64,000 nt of DNA from an uncultured Sphingomonas sp. (GTDB lineage: Bacteria > Pseudomonadota > Alphaproteobacteria > Sphingomonadales > Sphingomonadaceae): the NCBI GenBank assembly GCA_913776045.1, contig CAJYOI010000039.1, forward strand, positions 1 to 64,000, given 5' to 3'. Positions 8,827 to 20,952 of this stretch are shown in pieces. The first letter of the stretch is position 1; the number at the start of each line of letters is the position of its first letter. Made by a program: the position numbers and the translations under genes. The notes under the pieces were generated by a model, which was not told where the DNA came from, searched no databases, and saw only the letters and a list, made by a program, of their open reading frames with translations.

Positions 8827-10275
8827 TCACGGCACCACATCCCGCCGCGTATAGACGATCCGCCGCCCGCCCCCCGTCCGCATCTCGAACGTCTTGCGAT
8901 AGTCCCGCGCCAGCGCCGCCTCCACCAGCGCGCGGGTACGCGGATTGCCGCCGCCGAACGCGGGCAGCACGTCGGTGATCTTCTCCGGCCGCGTCGCCAG
9001 GATGCGGCGCACCTCCGCCGCGGGATCGACGCCGAGCGCCGCCGCATTGTCCTCCGACTTCGTATTCAGCAGCCCCGGGAAGGCGTAGCGTGTCGGCAGG
9101 CAGGTGTGGGTCAGGTGGTACAGCACCGGATAGCCGTCATAGACGTAGAGGCAACCGTGATGCGGCGTCGCGGCGGCGACGAAGGCATAGGCCTGCGCGC
9201 GCGTCCCCTTCACCCGCGTGTTGAGCTGCAATACGACCTGCGCCACGACGAAGATCGTGCCCAGCAGCGCCAGCGTCCGCCCCGGTCGCCGGTCGAGCCC
9301 CGGCGCGGCGAGCAGCGCGAGCGGCAGCAGCGCCGGCGGCAGCGCATTGGGGTTCGGACCGTTGACGAACGGGACCAGTCCGACGACCGCGGCGGCGAGC
9401 CAGCCCCAGGCGAAGCGCCGCGCCGGATCGGCGGCCGCGCCGCGTGGGGCGAGCAGCGCCGCGATCCACAGCGGCGACAGGATCGCCAGTGCGAGCAGCC
9501 ACCCGCTCGCCTTGTCGGCCAGCGCGCCGCCACCCTTGCCCAGGATCGACACGAAATTGGCGAAGACGAACGCATCCAGCGCGCCCGCCTGCCAATAGGC
9601 CGCGACCGCGATCGCGGTCGGCAGCAGCGCCGCGGCGATCAGCGCGAGCGCGTAACCGGCGAGCGCGACGATGCGCGTGCCGCGCCGCCACGCCGCCCAC
9701 AACAGCGCAAGGCCGAAGAATGCCCCTTCGAACACGACCGAATATTTGATCTGCAACGCGATACCGACCAGCAGCATTGCCGCGACGCCCTCGAGCACGG
9801 GCCGCTGCGTGCGGCCGGTGACGTGACGCAGCACCAGCGCCGCGGCGACCACCATCGGCAGATTGTAGAACACCGCCGACTGCCCGCCTTCGCCCTCGGT
9901 AAAGTCGAGCCAGAGCAGATAGGCGACGCCCGCGGCGAGCGCTCCCGCCGCGCCGGTGCCGCGTCGCGCGATACGATAGAGCGTCCAGGCGGTCGCCCAG
10001 GCCAAGATCGTCGCCACCAACTGATATTGCAGCACGCCCTCGCCGCCGAGCAGGCGGATCGCGGCGAAGATCAGGAACAACCCGATCGGCTTGCGGTCCC
10101 AGATGTCGACATAGACCAGCGCGCCATGGGCCATCCGGTCGCCGACCAGCAGATAATATTGCTCGTCGAACCCCGTCGCGGGATTGCCCCACATCGCGAT
10201 GCGCGCGGCGATCGCCACCAGCGCCAGCAGCAGCGCGGCACGTGCGGGGCGATCGAGGTCGAGGGGGAGGGCCAT
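8827..10275 (-). CDS. multi-pass membrane glycosyltransferase, GT39/ArnT-like
   Basis: 482 residues with about 11-12 hydrophobic segments. The first extracytoplasmic loop has the acidic pattern of lipid-linked sugar transferases (NPATGFDEQYYLLVGDRMAHG), followed by DIWDRKPIGLF, the usual second loop motif of GT39-type enzymes. It probably moves a sugar from a polyprenyl-phosphate donor onto a periplasmic acceptor. The start at 10275 is taken over the longer frame, which would add 27 polar residues. It is alone, convergent with the amidohydrolase and divergent from the DUF3140 gene. Confidence 0.75.
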   Translation of the reverse strand: MALPLDLDRPARAALLLALVAIAARIAMWGNPATGFDEQYYLLVGDRMAHGALVYVDIWDRKPIGLFLIFAAIRLLGGEGVLQYQLVATILAWATAWTLYRIARRGTGAAGALAAGVAYLLWLDFTEGEGGQSAVFYNLPMVVAAALVLRHVTGRTQRPVLEGVAAMLLVGIALQIKYSVVFEGAFFGLALLWAAWRRGTRIVALAGYALALIAAALLPTAIAVAAYWQAGALDAFVFANFVSILGKGGGALADKASGWLLALAILSPLWIAALLAPRGAAADPARRFAWGWLAAAVVGLVPFVNGPNPNALPPALLPLALLAAPGLDRRPGRTLALLGTIFVVAQVVLQLNTRVKGTRAQAYAFVAAATPHHGCLYVYDGYPVLYHLTHTCLPTRYAFPGLLNTKSEDNAAALGVDPAAEVRRILATRPEKITDVLPAFGGGNPRTRALVEAALARDYRKTFEMRTGGGRRIVYTRRDVVP

Positions 10276-10354
10276 GCGCCGGGTGATAGCGGCACGGGAG
10301 AGGAATTGAACCCGTCGCCCGCTCGCGCTTTGAAAGGTGCCGAGGAGAGCTGCC

Positions 10355-10699
10355 ATGGCCGACGACCACGATCAGATCGCGAAGGACTTCGCCGAAGCCG
10401 TCAACATGGCGCCGGCCGAACTGGAGAAGTGGCTCGACACCGACGACAGCCGGCGCGTCGGCTGGAAGGGGAAGGGCGGCGACGGCAAGGGCGAGAGCGT
10501 GGGCCACAAGTCGGGCCGTCGCATCGTCGAGATCAAGCGGACGAAGAAGGCCGACCTGACCGATGACGATTATGCGCACATGAAGAAGGTGGTGTCCTAT
10601 GTGCACCGCCATCTGGCGCAGGGCGGGCCGAAGAAGGATGCGGCGCATTCCGACTGGCGCTATTCGCTGATGAACTGGGGGCACGACCCGGAGAAGTAG
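10355..10699 (+). CDS. DUF3140 family protein
   Basis: A 114-residue, highly charged protein with no signal peptide or membrane segment. It matches my memory of the DUF3140 family (SDWRYSLMNWGHDP at the C-terminus, GHKSGRRIVEI in the middle); this family has been linked with DNA-binding-like plasmid and genome maintenance proteins but has no known function. GAGGAG lies 7 bases before the ATG. It stands just before the ribosomal str operon promoter and is probably a separate unit. Confidence 0.8.
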   Translation: MADDHDQIAKDFAEAVNMAPAELEKWLDTDDSRRVGWKGKGGDGKGESVGHKSGRRIVEIKRTKKADLTDDDYAHMKKVVSYVHRHLAQGGPKKDAAHSDWRYSLMNWGHDPEK

Positions 10700-10705
10700 C
10701 GCGGA

Positions 10706-10734
10706 TTGACCGGGCGGGGCGGCGCGGGTATAGC
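10706..10734 (+). promoter_or_regulatory. sigma-70-type promoter of the str operon
   Basis: TTGACC (10706-10711), a 17-base spacer, then TATAGC (10729-10734). This is the best promoter match in the 194-base gap and lies about 150 bases before rpsL, leaving a long leader with a small CGGGA/TCCCG hairpin. Confidence 0.6.
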
Positions 10735-10893
10735 GCGCCCGTCCGACGGGAGCGAATCCCGCCGCGACGCTTGAACATTGCTGGATGCATTAAGGGCCGA
10801 AGGCGCCGGTGACGGTGGCCGATGGTCCTTTTCGTATTCCGTATAGCTTGTGATGGCTCCAGCAAAGTAACCTCAAGAAAGGTGAAGGCTTCA

Positions 10894-11265
10894 ATGCCGA
10901 CGATCAACCAGCTGGTCCGCAAGGGCCGCGACCCGCAGAAGGCCAAGAGCAAGGTTCCTGCGATGGAGCAGAACCCGCAGAAGCGCGGCGTCTGCACCCG
11001 TGTCTATACCACGACCCCGAAGAAGCCGAACTCGGCGCTGCGCAAGGTGGCCAAGGTCCGCCTGACCAACCAGCGCGAGGTCATCAGCTACATCCCGGGC
11101 GAGGGCCACAACCTGCAGGAGCACTCGGTGGTGCTGATCCGCGGCGGCCGTGTGCGCGACCTTCCGGGCGTGCGCTACCACGTGCTGCGCGGCGTCCTCG
11201 ACACGCAGGGCGTGAAGGATCGCAAGCAGAGCCGCTCGAAGTACGGCGCGAAGCGTCCGAAGTGA
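10894..11265 (+). CDS. rpsL: 30S ribosomal protein S12
   Basis: A 123-residue S12, full length, first gene of the str operon. It sits at the decoding centre. The [10 protein letters not shown] loop is intact with Lys43, and Pro91 is normal, but residue 88 is Arg ([13 protein letters not shown]) where E. coli and Mycobacterium have Lys. Lys88Arg is a well-known streptomycin-resistance substitution in those species. The ATG at 10894 is the family start; the frame extends 24 codons upstream without homology. rpsG follows after a repeat-bearing gap. Confidence 0.99.
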   Translation: MPTINQLVRKGRDPQKAKSKVPAMEQNPQKRGVCTRVYTTTPKKPNSALRKVAKVRLTNQREVISYIPGEGHNLQEHSVVLIRGGRVRDLPGVRYHVLRGVLDTQGVKDRKQSRSKYGAKRPK

Positions 11266-11280
11266 CCTGCCGCAGGCTGG

Positions 11281-11340
11281 TCACCCCGGCGCAGGCCGGG
11301 GTCCGGTCGAACGGACTTATCCCGGCGCAGGCCGGGATCC
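11281..11340. repeat. two tandem palindromes in the rpsL-rpsG gap
   Basis: CCCCGGCGCAGGCCGGGG and, 33 bases on, CCCGGCGCAGGCCGGG: two copies of one palindrome with the same core. This REP-like pair would form hairpins in the str operon transcript. Confidence 0.75.
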
Positions 11341-11380
11341 AGGGCCGCCAGCGGCTCGGTTGATCTAGAAGGAAATTCAC

Positions 11381-11851
11381 ATGGCGCGTCGTCGTCGTCC
11401 CGAAAAGCGGGAAATTCTGCCGGACCCCGTCTATGGTGATGAGGTTCTCTCCAAGTTCATGAATTCGGTGATGCTGGACGGCAAGAAGTCCGTCGCCGAG
11501 GGCATCGTCTATTCCGCGCTCAACACCGTCGAGACCCGCGCCAAGCGCGAGCCGATCGGCGTGTTCCACGACGCGCTGAACAACATCAAGCCGGGCATCG
11601 AGGTCCGTTCGCGCCGCGTCGGCGGTGCGACCTACCAGGTGCCGGTCGAGGTGCGTCCCGAGCGTGCGCAGGCGCTGGCGATCCGCTGGCTGATCTCCGC
11701 GGCGCGTGGCCGCAGCGAGAACACGATGTCGGCGCGCCTGTCGGGTGAGCTGATGGACGCCGCCAACAACCGCGGCAACGCGGTAAAGAAGCGCGAGGAC
11801 ACGCACCGCATGGCGGAAGCGAACCGCGCGTTCAGCCACTACCGCTGGTAA
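11381..11851 (+). CDS. rpsG: 30S ribosomal protein S7
   Basis: 156 residues, the usual bacterial length. It nucleates folding of the 3' domain of 16S rRNA and lies at the E site. The N-terminal [19 protein letters not shown] and the C-terminal [19 protein letters not shown] are typical. In E. coli S7 represses its own operon; the corresponding site is not evident here. AGAAGGA precedes the ATG. A hairpin follows the stop codon before fusA. Confidence 0.99.
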   Translation: MARRRRPEKREILPDPVYGDEVLSKFMNSVMLDGKKSVAEGIVYSALNTVETRAKREPIGVFHDALNNIKPGIEVRSRRVGGATYQVPVEVRPERAQALAIRWLISAARGRSENTMSARLSGELMDAANNRGNAVKKREDTHRMAEANRAFSHYRW

Positions 11852-11868
11852 AAACAGCGACTATATGA

Positions 11869-11892
11869 CGGGGGCGGGTTCGCCCGCTCCCG
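11869..11892 (+). terminator. terminator-like hairpin between rpsG and fusA
   Basis: A 10-base-pair GC-rich stem (one G-U) closed by a TTCG tetraloop, followed by CATTTCCGTTT. The T-run is interrupted, so partial termination or an RNA-processing/stability element is more likely than a full stop, because fusA downstream has no clear promoter. Confidence 0.5.
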
Positions 11893-12024
11893 CATTTCCG
11901 TTTGTCGCTTCTCGTGCGAGGGGCGTTGGGCTGGGCTTCGACAAGCGCAGCCCGAACGGCTATGGGGCGCGTGCCCCGAACGAATCTCAAGCCCCGCCGC
12001 AGGTCGGCACAGGAGTGACGCATC

Positions 12025-14118
<2,094 letters not shown>

Positions 14119-14134
14119 ACCGAAGCGCACGGTG

Positions 14135-14227
14135 GCAGGCGATAGCCTGTCGCCGAGACGCGCGGAGGCCGGCCGGCGGATCGGCAACGATCCGTCCGAC
14201 GTCGACACGGGATTTACTCCCGTGTCG
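14135..14227 (+). other. three stem-loops in the fusA-tuf gap
   Basis: Stem-loop 1 at 14136-14149 (CAGGC, loop GATA, GCCTG). Stem-loop 2 at 14177-14194 (7 perfect pairs closed by a GCAA tetraloop). Stem-loop 3 at 14203-14227 (10 perfect pairs, loop TTTAC). None has a T-run, so they are more likely leader, processing or protein-binding elements than terminators. Confidence 0.6.
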
Positions 14228-14338
14228 GCCCCGCCAGAAACGGCAGGGGTTTGCGCAACACGAATTCAGCCGCTATGGGGCCGCCTTCACGGCGAGTCCT
14301 GCGTGCGGCTCAAGTGGACATCCAGAAGGTAGGGAAAA

Positions 14339-15535
<1,197 letters not shown>

Positions 15536-15565
15536 GCTCGCGCCCCGAAAGGGCTGAGTTCGAAG

Positions 15566-15599
15566 AGCCCGGCTTCCCGCAAGGGAGGCCGGGCTTTTT
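15566..15599 (+). terminator. intrinsic terminator after tuf
   Basis: AGCCCGG and CCGGGCT arms extended by a CTTCCC/GGGAGG stem with a GCAA loop (about 13 pairs), followed directly by a run of T. It ends the str operon 30 bases after the tuf stop codon. Confidence 0.9.
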
Positions 15600-15677
15600 C
15601 GTTGTGGGGCGGTGTGAGGTGATGCTTTCGCGTCCCGGCCTTTGCCGGAGCATGAGGCGGGTCTTTCTACTGCCGTT

Positions 15678-15764
15678 CGTGTTGAGCTTGTCGAAGCACC
15701 GTGTTGCGATACACGCATACCGAGCTCACGGCCCGAAGAGCGGTGCTTCGACAAGCTCAACACG
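15678..15764. repeat. 23-base inverted repeat between tuf and the lipoprotein gene
   Basis: Arms at 15678-15700 and 15742-15764 are perfect inverted copies (core GAGCTTGTCGAAGCACC). The same core appears in degenerate form at 8697-8812. It ends 14 bases before the lipoprotein start, so it lies against its ribosome binding site. Confidence 0.8.
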
Positions 15765-15778
15765 ACCGGGGAGGGCGT

Positions 15779-16285
15779 ATGGCCAAGACTGCGATCCTAT
15801 CCGTCCTCCAAGCAGCGGCTGTCGCATCCCTAAGTTCATGCGACTCGACGCCACCGGCGCCGGCGCCCCCGAATCTCGTCTTCGACGGTCTGCCCGTCAC
15901 GGGAACACGGGCCTTTGCCGAAGGGCTCGGCTTCACTCACTGCGCCGACACCGGCAGTGCGATGCGGTGTCGCCGGGATGGCGTCATGCTCTTTGGGACC
16001 GGCCCCTACCAGGGTGCGGTGGATGTCGCCCGGCGACAGGAGGCGGGGTTTCGCCAGCTGACGCTTTGGCACGACACCGACCAGTCGGCGGTGTTCAAGG
16101 CAACCGAAGAGCTTGCGCGACAGGGCTGGCAGCGCTGCCGCACCGGCTCCGAAGACCGCGGCGACCAGGAGATCTGGACGAAGGCTGGCGCACCGGTGCG
16201 CTTTTCGATGGACCTAAGCTACTGGGGCAAACGCCGCCTGCGCGTCCTCCCCGAAGCGGGGCAACCGACCGGCAGATGCTGGTGA
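15779..16285 (+). CDS. hypothetical lipoprotein inserted between tuf and rpsJ
   Basis: 168 residues. I do not recognise the family. The N-terminus is a lipoprotein signal ([15 protein letters not shown], lipidated Cys21) followed by a Pro-rich linker, then a small soluble domain with four more cysteines ([15 protein letters not shown] and GWQRCRTG, and a final CW) that may form disulfides. GGGGAGGG precedes the ATG. A terminator and a repeat lie before it and a promoter-like site after it, so it is its own unit in a place where tuf and rpsJ are usually neighbours. Confidence 0.65.
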   Translation: MAKTAILSVLQAAAVASLSSCDSTPPAPAPPNLVFDGLPVTGTRAFAEGLGFTHCADTGSAMRCRRDGVMLFGTGPYQGAVDVARRQEAGFRQLTLWHDTDQSAVFKATEELARQGWQRCRTGSEDRGDQEIWTKAGAPVRFSMDLSYWGKRRLRVLPEAGQPTGRCW

Positions 16286-16321
16286 GGGACAGGGCGTTCG
16301 TCGCTTTTTCGCGTGCCGGGG

Positions 16322-16350
16322 TTGATCCGCGGGAAAGTCCTCTGTAAGGG
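16322..16350 (+). promoter_or_regulatory. promoter-like site upstream of rpsJ
   Basis: TTGATC (16322-16327), 17 bases, TAAGGG (16345-16350). The -10 is weak, but the same hexamers with the same spacing recur before rplC (16785-16813). A small hairpin with six pairs and a GCAA loop follows at 16382-16397, 25 bases before rpsJ. Confidence 0.4.
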
Positions 16351-16422
16351 CGCGCCTTCGAATTTCACCGCAACAGCAAGAACCCCGGCAACGGGGTCCG
16401 CTCTTTCGCATCGGTAGGGACC

Positions 16423-16731
16423 ATGGACAACAATATCCGCATTCGTCTGAAGGCGTTCGATCACCGCGTGCTCGATGCCGCGACCGGCGAGATCGCCGAC
16501 ACCGCGCGCCGCACCGGCGCCCTGATCCGTGGCCCGATTCCGCTTCCGACCAAGATCGAGAAGTTCACGGTCAACCGTGGCCCCCACATCGACAAGAAGA
16601 GCCGCGAGCAGTTCGAAGTGCGCACCTACAAGCGCATGCTCGACATCGTGCAGCCGACCGCCAACACGGTCGACGCGCTGATGAAGCTCGACCTGGCCGC
16701 TGGCGTCGACGTGGAAATCAAGCTCGCCTAA
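16423..16731 (+). CDS. rpsJ: 30S ribosomal protein S10
   Basis: 102 residues, usual length. S10 is part of the 30S head and also serves as NusE in antitermination complexes. [11 protein letters not shown] and the loop [14 protein letters not shown] are typical. It is split from the rest of the S10 operon by 330 bases containing a promoter-like site and a chain of stem-loops, so its expression may be set apart from rplC onwards. Confidence 0.99.
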   Translation: MDNNIRIRLKAFDHRVLDAATGEIADTARRTGALIRGPIPLPTKIEKFTVNRGPHIDKKSREQFEVRTYKRMLDIVQPTANTVDALMKLDLAAGVDVEIKLA

Positions 16732-16784
16732 TTTCAGCGCTGCCCTGTCCATCCCGGGCATGGCGGCGAAGAGGGGCGGTCCTG

Positions 16785-16813
16785 TTGACGGAAGCAGCCG
16801 CTTCCACTAAGGG
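16785..16813 (+). promoter_or_regulatory. promoter-like site upstream of rplC
   Basis: TTGACG (16785-16790), 17 bases, TAAGGG (16808-16813): the same layout as before rpsJ. The spacer itself contains a 6-pair stem-loop (16790-16805), so the site could instead be part of the leader RNA. Confidence 0.35.
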
Positions 16814-17037
16814 GCCATCTCCCGTCGAAGGATGAGTTCTTCGACGTGCTGAGAATCGCTCAGGCGATCCTCACGAAAGCAGGGATACCGGTCGATCCTC
16901 GGATCGGCGCCTGAGTCCCCGTCTTTCGCTTTATGACGAAGCGAAAACGCTAGCCCTGACGGGGGCACTTGTACTTGGGCTGGCCCTTCGACGTAGTCGG
17001 GGGGTCTTTTCGTTGGCACGCTCCTGGGAACGGGAGC
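16790..17037 (+). promoter_or_regulatory. structured leader between rpsJ and rplC
   Basis: Six local hairpins follow one another: 16790-16805 (loop AGCC), 16824-16845 (GTCGAAG/CTTCGAC), 16850-16873 (10 pairs, one mismatch, loop TCAG), 16893-16906 (loop CTCG), 16924-16946 (8 pairs), and 17020-17037. A terminator-like hairpin sits among them at 16984-17004. The region has no convincing gene. It is placed like a ribosomal-protein leader, but before L3 rather than before S10 as in E. coli. Confidence 0.55.
16984..17010 (+). terminator. possible attenuator 5' of rplC
   Basis: CCCTTCGAC, loop GTA, GTCGGGGGG (nine pairs including two G-U), followed by TCTTTTCGTT. The position inside a leader, 50 bases before rplC, suggests an attenuator. 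The three-base loop and mixed T-run make it weak as a constitutive terminator. Confidence 0.4.
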
Positions 17038-17061
17038 CTCTGTTTGGAAGGAATACGCATC

Positions 17062-17799
17062 ATGCGCACAGGCGTGATCGCGAAGAAGTTGGGCATGACC
17101 CGGCTGTTTCAGGACGATGGGCGCCACGTGCCCGTGACCGTCCTGCAGCTCGATGGTCTCCAGGTCGTCGCACGCAAGGAAAATGACCGTGACGGGTACG
17201 TCGCGGTGCAGCTGGGCGCGGGCAGCGCCAAGGCCAAGAACGTCGCCAAGCCGCAGCGCGGCATGTTCGGCAAGGCCGAGGTCGAGCCCAAGGCGATCCT
17301 GGCGGAATTCCGCGTGACCGAGGATAACCTGCTCGACGTCGGTGCCGAGATTTCGGCAGAACATTACGTCGCCGGCCAGATGGTCGACGTCCAGGGCACG
17401 ACCCAGGGCAAGGGCTTCGCCGGCGCCATGAAGCGCTGGGGCTTCGGCGGTCTGCGCGCCACGCACGGCGTGTCGGTGTCGCACCGTTCGCACGGTTCGA
17501 CCGGTAACCGCCAGGATCCGGGCCGCGTCTTCAAGAACAAGAAGATGGCCGGCCACATGGGCGCCCGCACCCGCACCCAGCAGAACCTCGAGATCGTCTC
17601 GACGGACGCAGAGCGCGGCTTGATCTTCGTCAAGGGCTCGGTGCCCGGATCGAAGGGTGGCTGGCTGCTCGTCAAGGATTCGGTCAAGCTGAAGCCGCAT
17701 GCCGACGCGCCGCGTCCGGCCGGCCTGAAGCAGGCTGCCAATAGCAACACCGCTGACACTGCTCCGGCAGCTCAGGCGACCGACGGCCAGGAGGGCTGA
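17062..17799 (+). CDS. rplC: 50S ribosomal protein L3
   Basis: 245 residues. L3 starts 50S assembly and reaches the peptidyl-transferase centre. [16 protein letters not shown] at the N-terminus and the [23 protein letters not shown] loop are typical. The C-terminus has a flexible Ala/Pro tail of about 35 residues beyond the E. coli length. GGAAGGAA precedes the ATG; the frame runs 31 codons upstream without homology. It is two bases from rplD. Confidence 0.99.
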   Translation: MRTGVIAKKLGMTRLFQDDGRHVPVTVLQLDGLQVVARKENDRDGYVAVQLGAGSAKAKNVAKPQRGMFGKAEVEPKAILAEFRVTEDNLLDVGAEISAEHYVAGQMVDVQGTTQGKGFAGAMKRWGFGGLRATHGVSVSHRSHGSTGNRQDPGRVFKNKKMAGHMGARTRTQQNLEIVSTDAERGLIFVKGSVPGSKGGWLLVKDSVKLKPHADAPRPAGLKQAANSNTADTAPAAQATDGQEG

Positions 17800-17801
17800 A
17801 C

Positions 17802-18428
17802 GTGAAGGTCAAGGTTCAATCCTTCGCCGGGACTAACGCAGCAGACGTCGAGCTGAACGACGAGGTCTTCGGCCTCGAGCCGCGCGCCGACATTCTGCAC
17901 CGCGTCGTCACCTGGCAGCTCGAAAAGCGTCGTGCGACCGCACGCGGCACGCGTGAGCGCGCCGATGTCGCTCGCTCGGGCAAGAAGCTCGGTCGCCAGA
18001 AGGGCGGCGGTGTCGCCCGTCACGGTGATCGCCGCGCTCCGGTGTTCATCGGTGGTGGTAAGGCGCACGGTGCCCGTGTTCGCGACTTCAATCCGTCGCT
18101 GAACAAGAAGATCCGCGCGTTGGGGCTCAAGATGGCTCTGTCGAGCCACGCAAAGGCTGGCACGCTGGTCGTCATGGACACGCTGACCGTCGACGGCAAC
18201 AAGACGAAGACGCTGAAGGGCGATCTGACGAAGCTGGGCTTCGGCAAGACCGCGCTGGTCATCGACGGCGACACGATCGACACGAGCTTCGCGCTGGCCG
18301 CGGGCAACCTGCGTCAGGTCAACGTCCTGCCGGCGATGGGCGCCAACGTGTACGACATCCTGAAGCATGACACGCTGGTGCTGACCCGCGCCGCTGTCGA
18401 AAAGCTGGAGGCGCGCTTCAATGGCTAA
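17802..18428 (+). CDS. rplD: 50S ribosomal protein L4
   Basis: 208 residues, GTG start right after rplC. The exit-tunnel loop is visible ([20 protein letters not shown]). In E. coli L4 also represses the S10 operon by binding its leader; whether it does so here, perhaps at the rpsJ-rplC leader, is open. It overlaps rplW by 8 bases, which suggests translational coupling. Confidence 0.99.
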   Translation: MKVKVQSFAGTNAADVELNDEVFGLEPRADILHRVVTWQLEKRRATARGTRERADVARSGKKLGRQKGGGVARHGDRRAPVFIGGGKAHGARVRDFNPSLNKKIRALGLKMALSSHAKAGTLVVMDTLTVDGNKTKTLKGDLTKLGFGKTALVIDGDTIDTSFALAAGNLRQVNVLPAMGANVYDILKHDTLVLTRAAVEKLEARFNG

Positions 18429-18735
18429 ACCGCAGAAGCAGGCGATCGCGAATCGCCACTACGACGTCATCCTGGCGCCGCACATCACCGAAAAGTCGAC
18501 GCTGATCAGCGAGGCGAATGCGGTGGTGTTCAAGGTCGCCAACGACGCATCGAAGCCGGAAATCAAGGCTGCCGTCGAGGCGCTGTTCAACGTAACCGTC
18601 ACGGGCGTGAACACGCTGGTCCAGAAGGGCAAGACGAAGCGCTGGAAGGGCACGCCCTACAGCCGCAGCGACATGAAGAAGGCGATTGTCACGCTGAAGG
18701 ACGGCGACTCGATCGACGTCACCACGGGGGTCTGA
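18421..18735 (+). CDS. rplW: 50S ribosomal protein L23
   Basis: 104 residues. L23 sits at the tunnel exit and is the docking point for trigger factor and [18 protein letters not shown] and the loop [19 protein letters not shown] are typical. The ATG lies inside the end of rplD; rplB starts five bases after the stop. Confidence 0.99.
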   Translation: MAKPQKQAIANRHYDVILAPHITEKSTLISEANAVVFKVANDASKPEIKAAVEALFNVTVTGVNTLVQKGKTKRWKGTPYSRSDMKKAIVTLKDGDSIDVTTGV

Positions 18736-18740
18736 GGGTC

Positions 18741-19577
18741 ATGGCACTCAAGAATTACAACCCCACTTCGCCCGGCGTCCGCGGCCTCATCCTGGTCGAC
18801 CGCTCGGCGCTGTGGAAGGGCCGTCCGGTCAAGGCTCTCACCGAGGGCAAGACCAAGACGGGTGGCCGCAACAACAAGGGCCATGTGACGTCGCGCGGCA
18901 TCGCCGGCGGCCACAAGCAGCGCTATCGCATCATCGACTTCAAGCGTCGCCTCTGGGACGTCGAAGGCACTGTGGAGCGGATCGAATATGATCCCAACCG
19001 CACTGCCTTCATCGCGCTCGTGTCGTACGGCGAAGCGGCCCCGCAGGCCTACATCATCGCTCCGCAGCGTCTCGGCGTTGGCGACAAGGTGATCGCTGGC
19101 AAGAAGACCGACGTGAAGCCGGGTAACGCGATGGAGCTGGGCTCGGTGCCGGTCGGCACGATCGTCCACAACGTCGAGATGAAGCCGGGCAAGGGCGGCC
19201 AGATCGCCCGTTCGGCAGGCACCTATGTGCAGGTCGTCGGTCGTGACCGCGGCATGGTCATCGTTCGTCTGAACTCGGGCGAGCAGCGCTACATCCACGC
19301 CAATTGCATGGCGACGATCGGCGCGGTGTCGAATCCCGACAACCAGAACCAGAACCTCGGCAAGGCCGGCCGCAATCGCTGGCTGGGCAAGCGCCCGCTG
19401 ACCCGCGGCGTCGCCAAGAACCCGGTCGACCACCCGCACGGCGGTGGTGAAGGCCGGACCTCGGGCGGCCGTCACCCGGTCACCCCGTGGGGCAAGCCGA
19501 CGAAGGGTGCGCGCACCCGCCACAACAAGGCGACGGACAAGATGATCATCCGCAGCCGCCACGCGAGGAAGAAGTAA
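18741..19577 (+). CDS. rplB: 50S ribosomal protein L2
   Basis: 278 residues. L2 supports subunit association and peptidyl-transferase function; the conserved histidine segment is in [20 protein letters not shown] precedes the ATG. The stop codon shares one base with the rpsS start (TAATG), a pattern repeated through this operon that favours coupled translation. Confidence 0.99.
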   Translation: MALKNYNPTSPGVRGLILVDRSALWKGRPVKALTEGKTKTGGRNNKGHVTSRGIAGGHKQRYRIIDFKRRLWDVEGTVERIEYDPNRTAFIALVSYGEAAPQAYIIAPQRLGVGDKVIAGKKTDVKPGNAMELGSVPVGTIVHNVEMKPGKGGQIARSAGTYVQVVGRDRGMVIVRLNSGEQRYIHANCMATIGAVSNPDNQNQNLGKAGRNRWLGKRPLTRGVAKNPVDHPHGGGEGRTSGGRHPVTPWGKPTKGARTRHNKATDKMIIRSRHARKK

Positions 19578-19855
19578 TGGCTCGCTCCGTATGGAAGGGT
19601 CCGTTCGTGGACCTGAACCTTCTGAAGAAGGCCGAAGCCGCCCAGGATCAGGGTACCCGCGCGGGTGCGATCAAGACCTGGTCGCGTCGTTCCACCATCC
19701 TGCCGCAGTTCGTCGGTCTGACCTTCAGCGTCTACAACGGCCGCAAGCATGTGCCGGTGTCGGTCAACGAAGACATGGTCGGCATGAAGCTCGGTGAGTT
19801 CGCGCCGACCCGGTACTTCCCGGGCCACGCCGCCGACAAGAAGGGCAAGCGCTAA
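19577..19855 (+). CDS. rpsS: 30S ribosomal protein S19
   Basis: 92 residues. S19 pairs with S13 in the 30S head. [12 protein letters not shown] and the C-terminal [16 protein letters not shown] are typical. The start overlaps the rplB stop by one base, and its own stop overlaps the rplV start in the same way. Confidence 0.99.
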   Translation: MARSVWKGPFVDLNLLKKAEAAQDQGTRAGAIKTWSRRSTILPQFVGLTFSVYNGRKHVPVSVNEDMVGMKLGEFAPTRYFPGHAADKKGKR

Positions 19856-20232
19856 TGAGCAAGCCAGCAGCAGGTCGCCGCGTAGGCGATAAGGAAGCGC
19901 TGTCGGTCGGCACGCAGATCCGCGGTTCGGCGCAGAAGCTGAACCTAGTCGCGGGCCTCATCCGTGGCCGCAAGGTTGGTGATGCGCTCAACATCCTCGC
20001 CTTCTCGAAGAAGGCGATGGCGGTCGACGCGCGCAAGGTGCTGGCTTCGGCCATCGCCAATGCCGAGAACAACCACAATCTCGACGTCGACGCGCTCGTC
20101 GTCGCCGAGGCTTCGGTCGGCAAGTCGATCACCATGAAGCGCTTCGCGACGCGCGGCCGTGGCAAGTCCACCCGCATCCTGAAGCCGTTCAGCCGTCTGC
20201 GCATCGTGGTGCGCGAGCAGGAAGACGCATAA
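19855..20232 (+). CDS. rplV: 50S ribosomal protein L22
   Basis: 125 residues. L22 lines the exit tunnel with a long beta hairpin; the hairpin tip region is [15 protein letters not shown], without insertions or deletions of the macrolide-resistance type that I can see. It overlaps rpsS and rpsC by one base at each end. Confidence 0.99.
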   Translation: MSKPAAGRRVGDKEALSVGTQIRGSAQKLNLVAGLIRGRKVGDALNILAFSKKAMAVDARKVLASAIANAENNHNLDVDALVVAEASVGKSITMKRFATRGRGKSTRILKPFSRLRIVVREQEDA

Positions 20233-20942
20233 TGGGTCACAAGAGCAACCCAATCGGTCTGCGTCTGCAGATCAACCGCACCTGGGATAGCCGCTGGTTC
20301 GCAGAAGGCGCCGATTACGGCCGTCTGCTGCTCGAGGATCTGAAGATCCGCCAGTACATCCTGAAGACGCTGCCGCAGGCCGCGATCTCGAAGGTGGTCA
20401 TCGAGCGTCCGGCGAAGCTGGCCCGCATCTCGATCTATGCCGCTCGTCCGGGCGTCATCATCGGCAAGAAGGGCAGCGACATCGAGAAGCTGCGCAAGAC
20501 GCTGAACGGCATGACCTCTTCGGAAGTCTCGCTGAACATCGTCGAGATCCGCAAGCCGGAGATCGATGCGAAGCTCGTCGCGCAGGGTATTGCCGACCAG
20601 CTGGAGCGTCGTATCGCGTTCCGTCGCGCCATGAAGCGCGCGGTGCAGTCGGCGATGCGCCTGGGTGCCGACGGCATCAAGGTGATGTGCGGTGGCCGTC
20701 TCGGCGGTGCCGAAATCGCCCGCACCGAAAGCTATCGCGAAGGTCGTGTGCCGCTGCACACCCTGCGTGCGCACATCGATTACGCAGAAGCGCAGGCGCA
20801 CACCGCCTACGGCGTCTGCGGCGTGAAGGTCTGGGTCTTCAAGGGCGAAATCCTGGGCCATGATCCGCTCGCGCAGGAGCGGCTGATGATGGAAGCGCAG
20901 ACCTCGGGCGTTCGCCCGATGCGCGACGATCGCCGGAACTAA
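20232..20942 (+). CDS. rpsC: 30S ribosomal protein S3
   Basis: 236 residues. S3 is at the mRNA entrance; the KH motif [15 protein letters not shown] is clear. The C-terminus is near the usual length. It shares the TAATG overlap with rplV; rplP follows after 10 bases with AGGGC upstream of its ATG. Confidence 0.99.
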   Translation: MGHKSNPIGLRLQINRTWDSRWFAEGADYGRLLLEDLKIRQYILKTLPQAAISKVVIERPAKLARISIYAARPGVIIGKKGSDIEKLRKTLNGMTSSEVSLNIVEIRKPEIDAKLVAQGIADQLERRIAFRRAMKRAVQSAMRLGADGIKVMCGGRLGGAEIARTESYREGRVPLHTLRAHIDYAEAQAHTAYGVCGVKVWVFKGEILGHDPLAQERLMMEAQTSGVRPMRDDRRN

Positions 20943-20952
20943 GGGCTAGATC

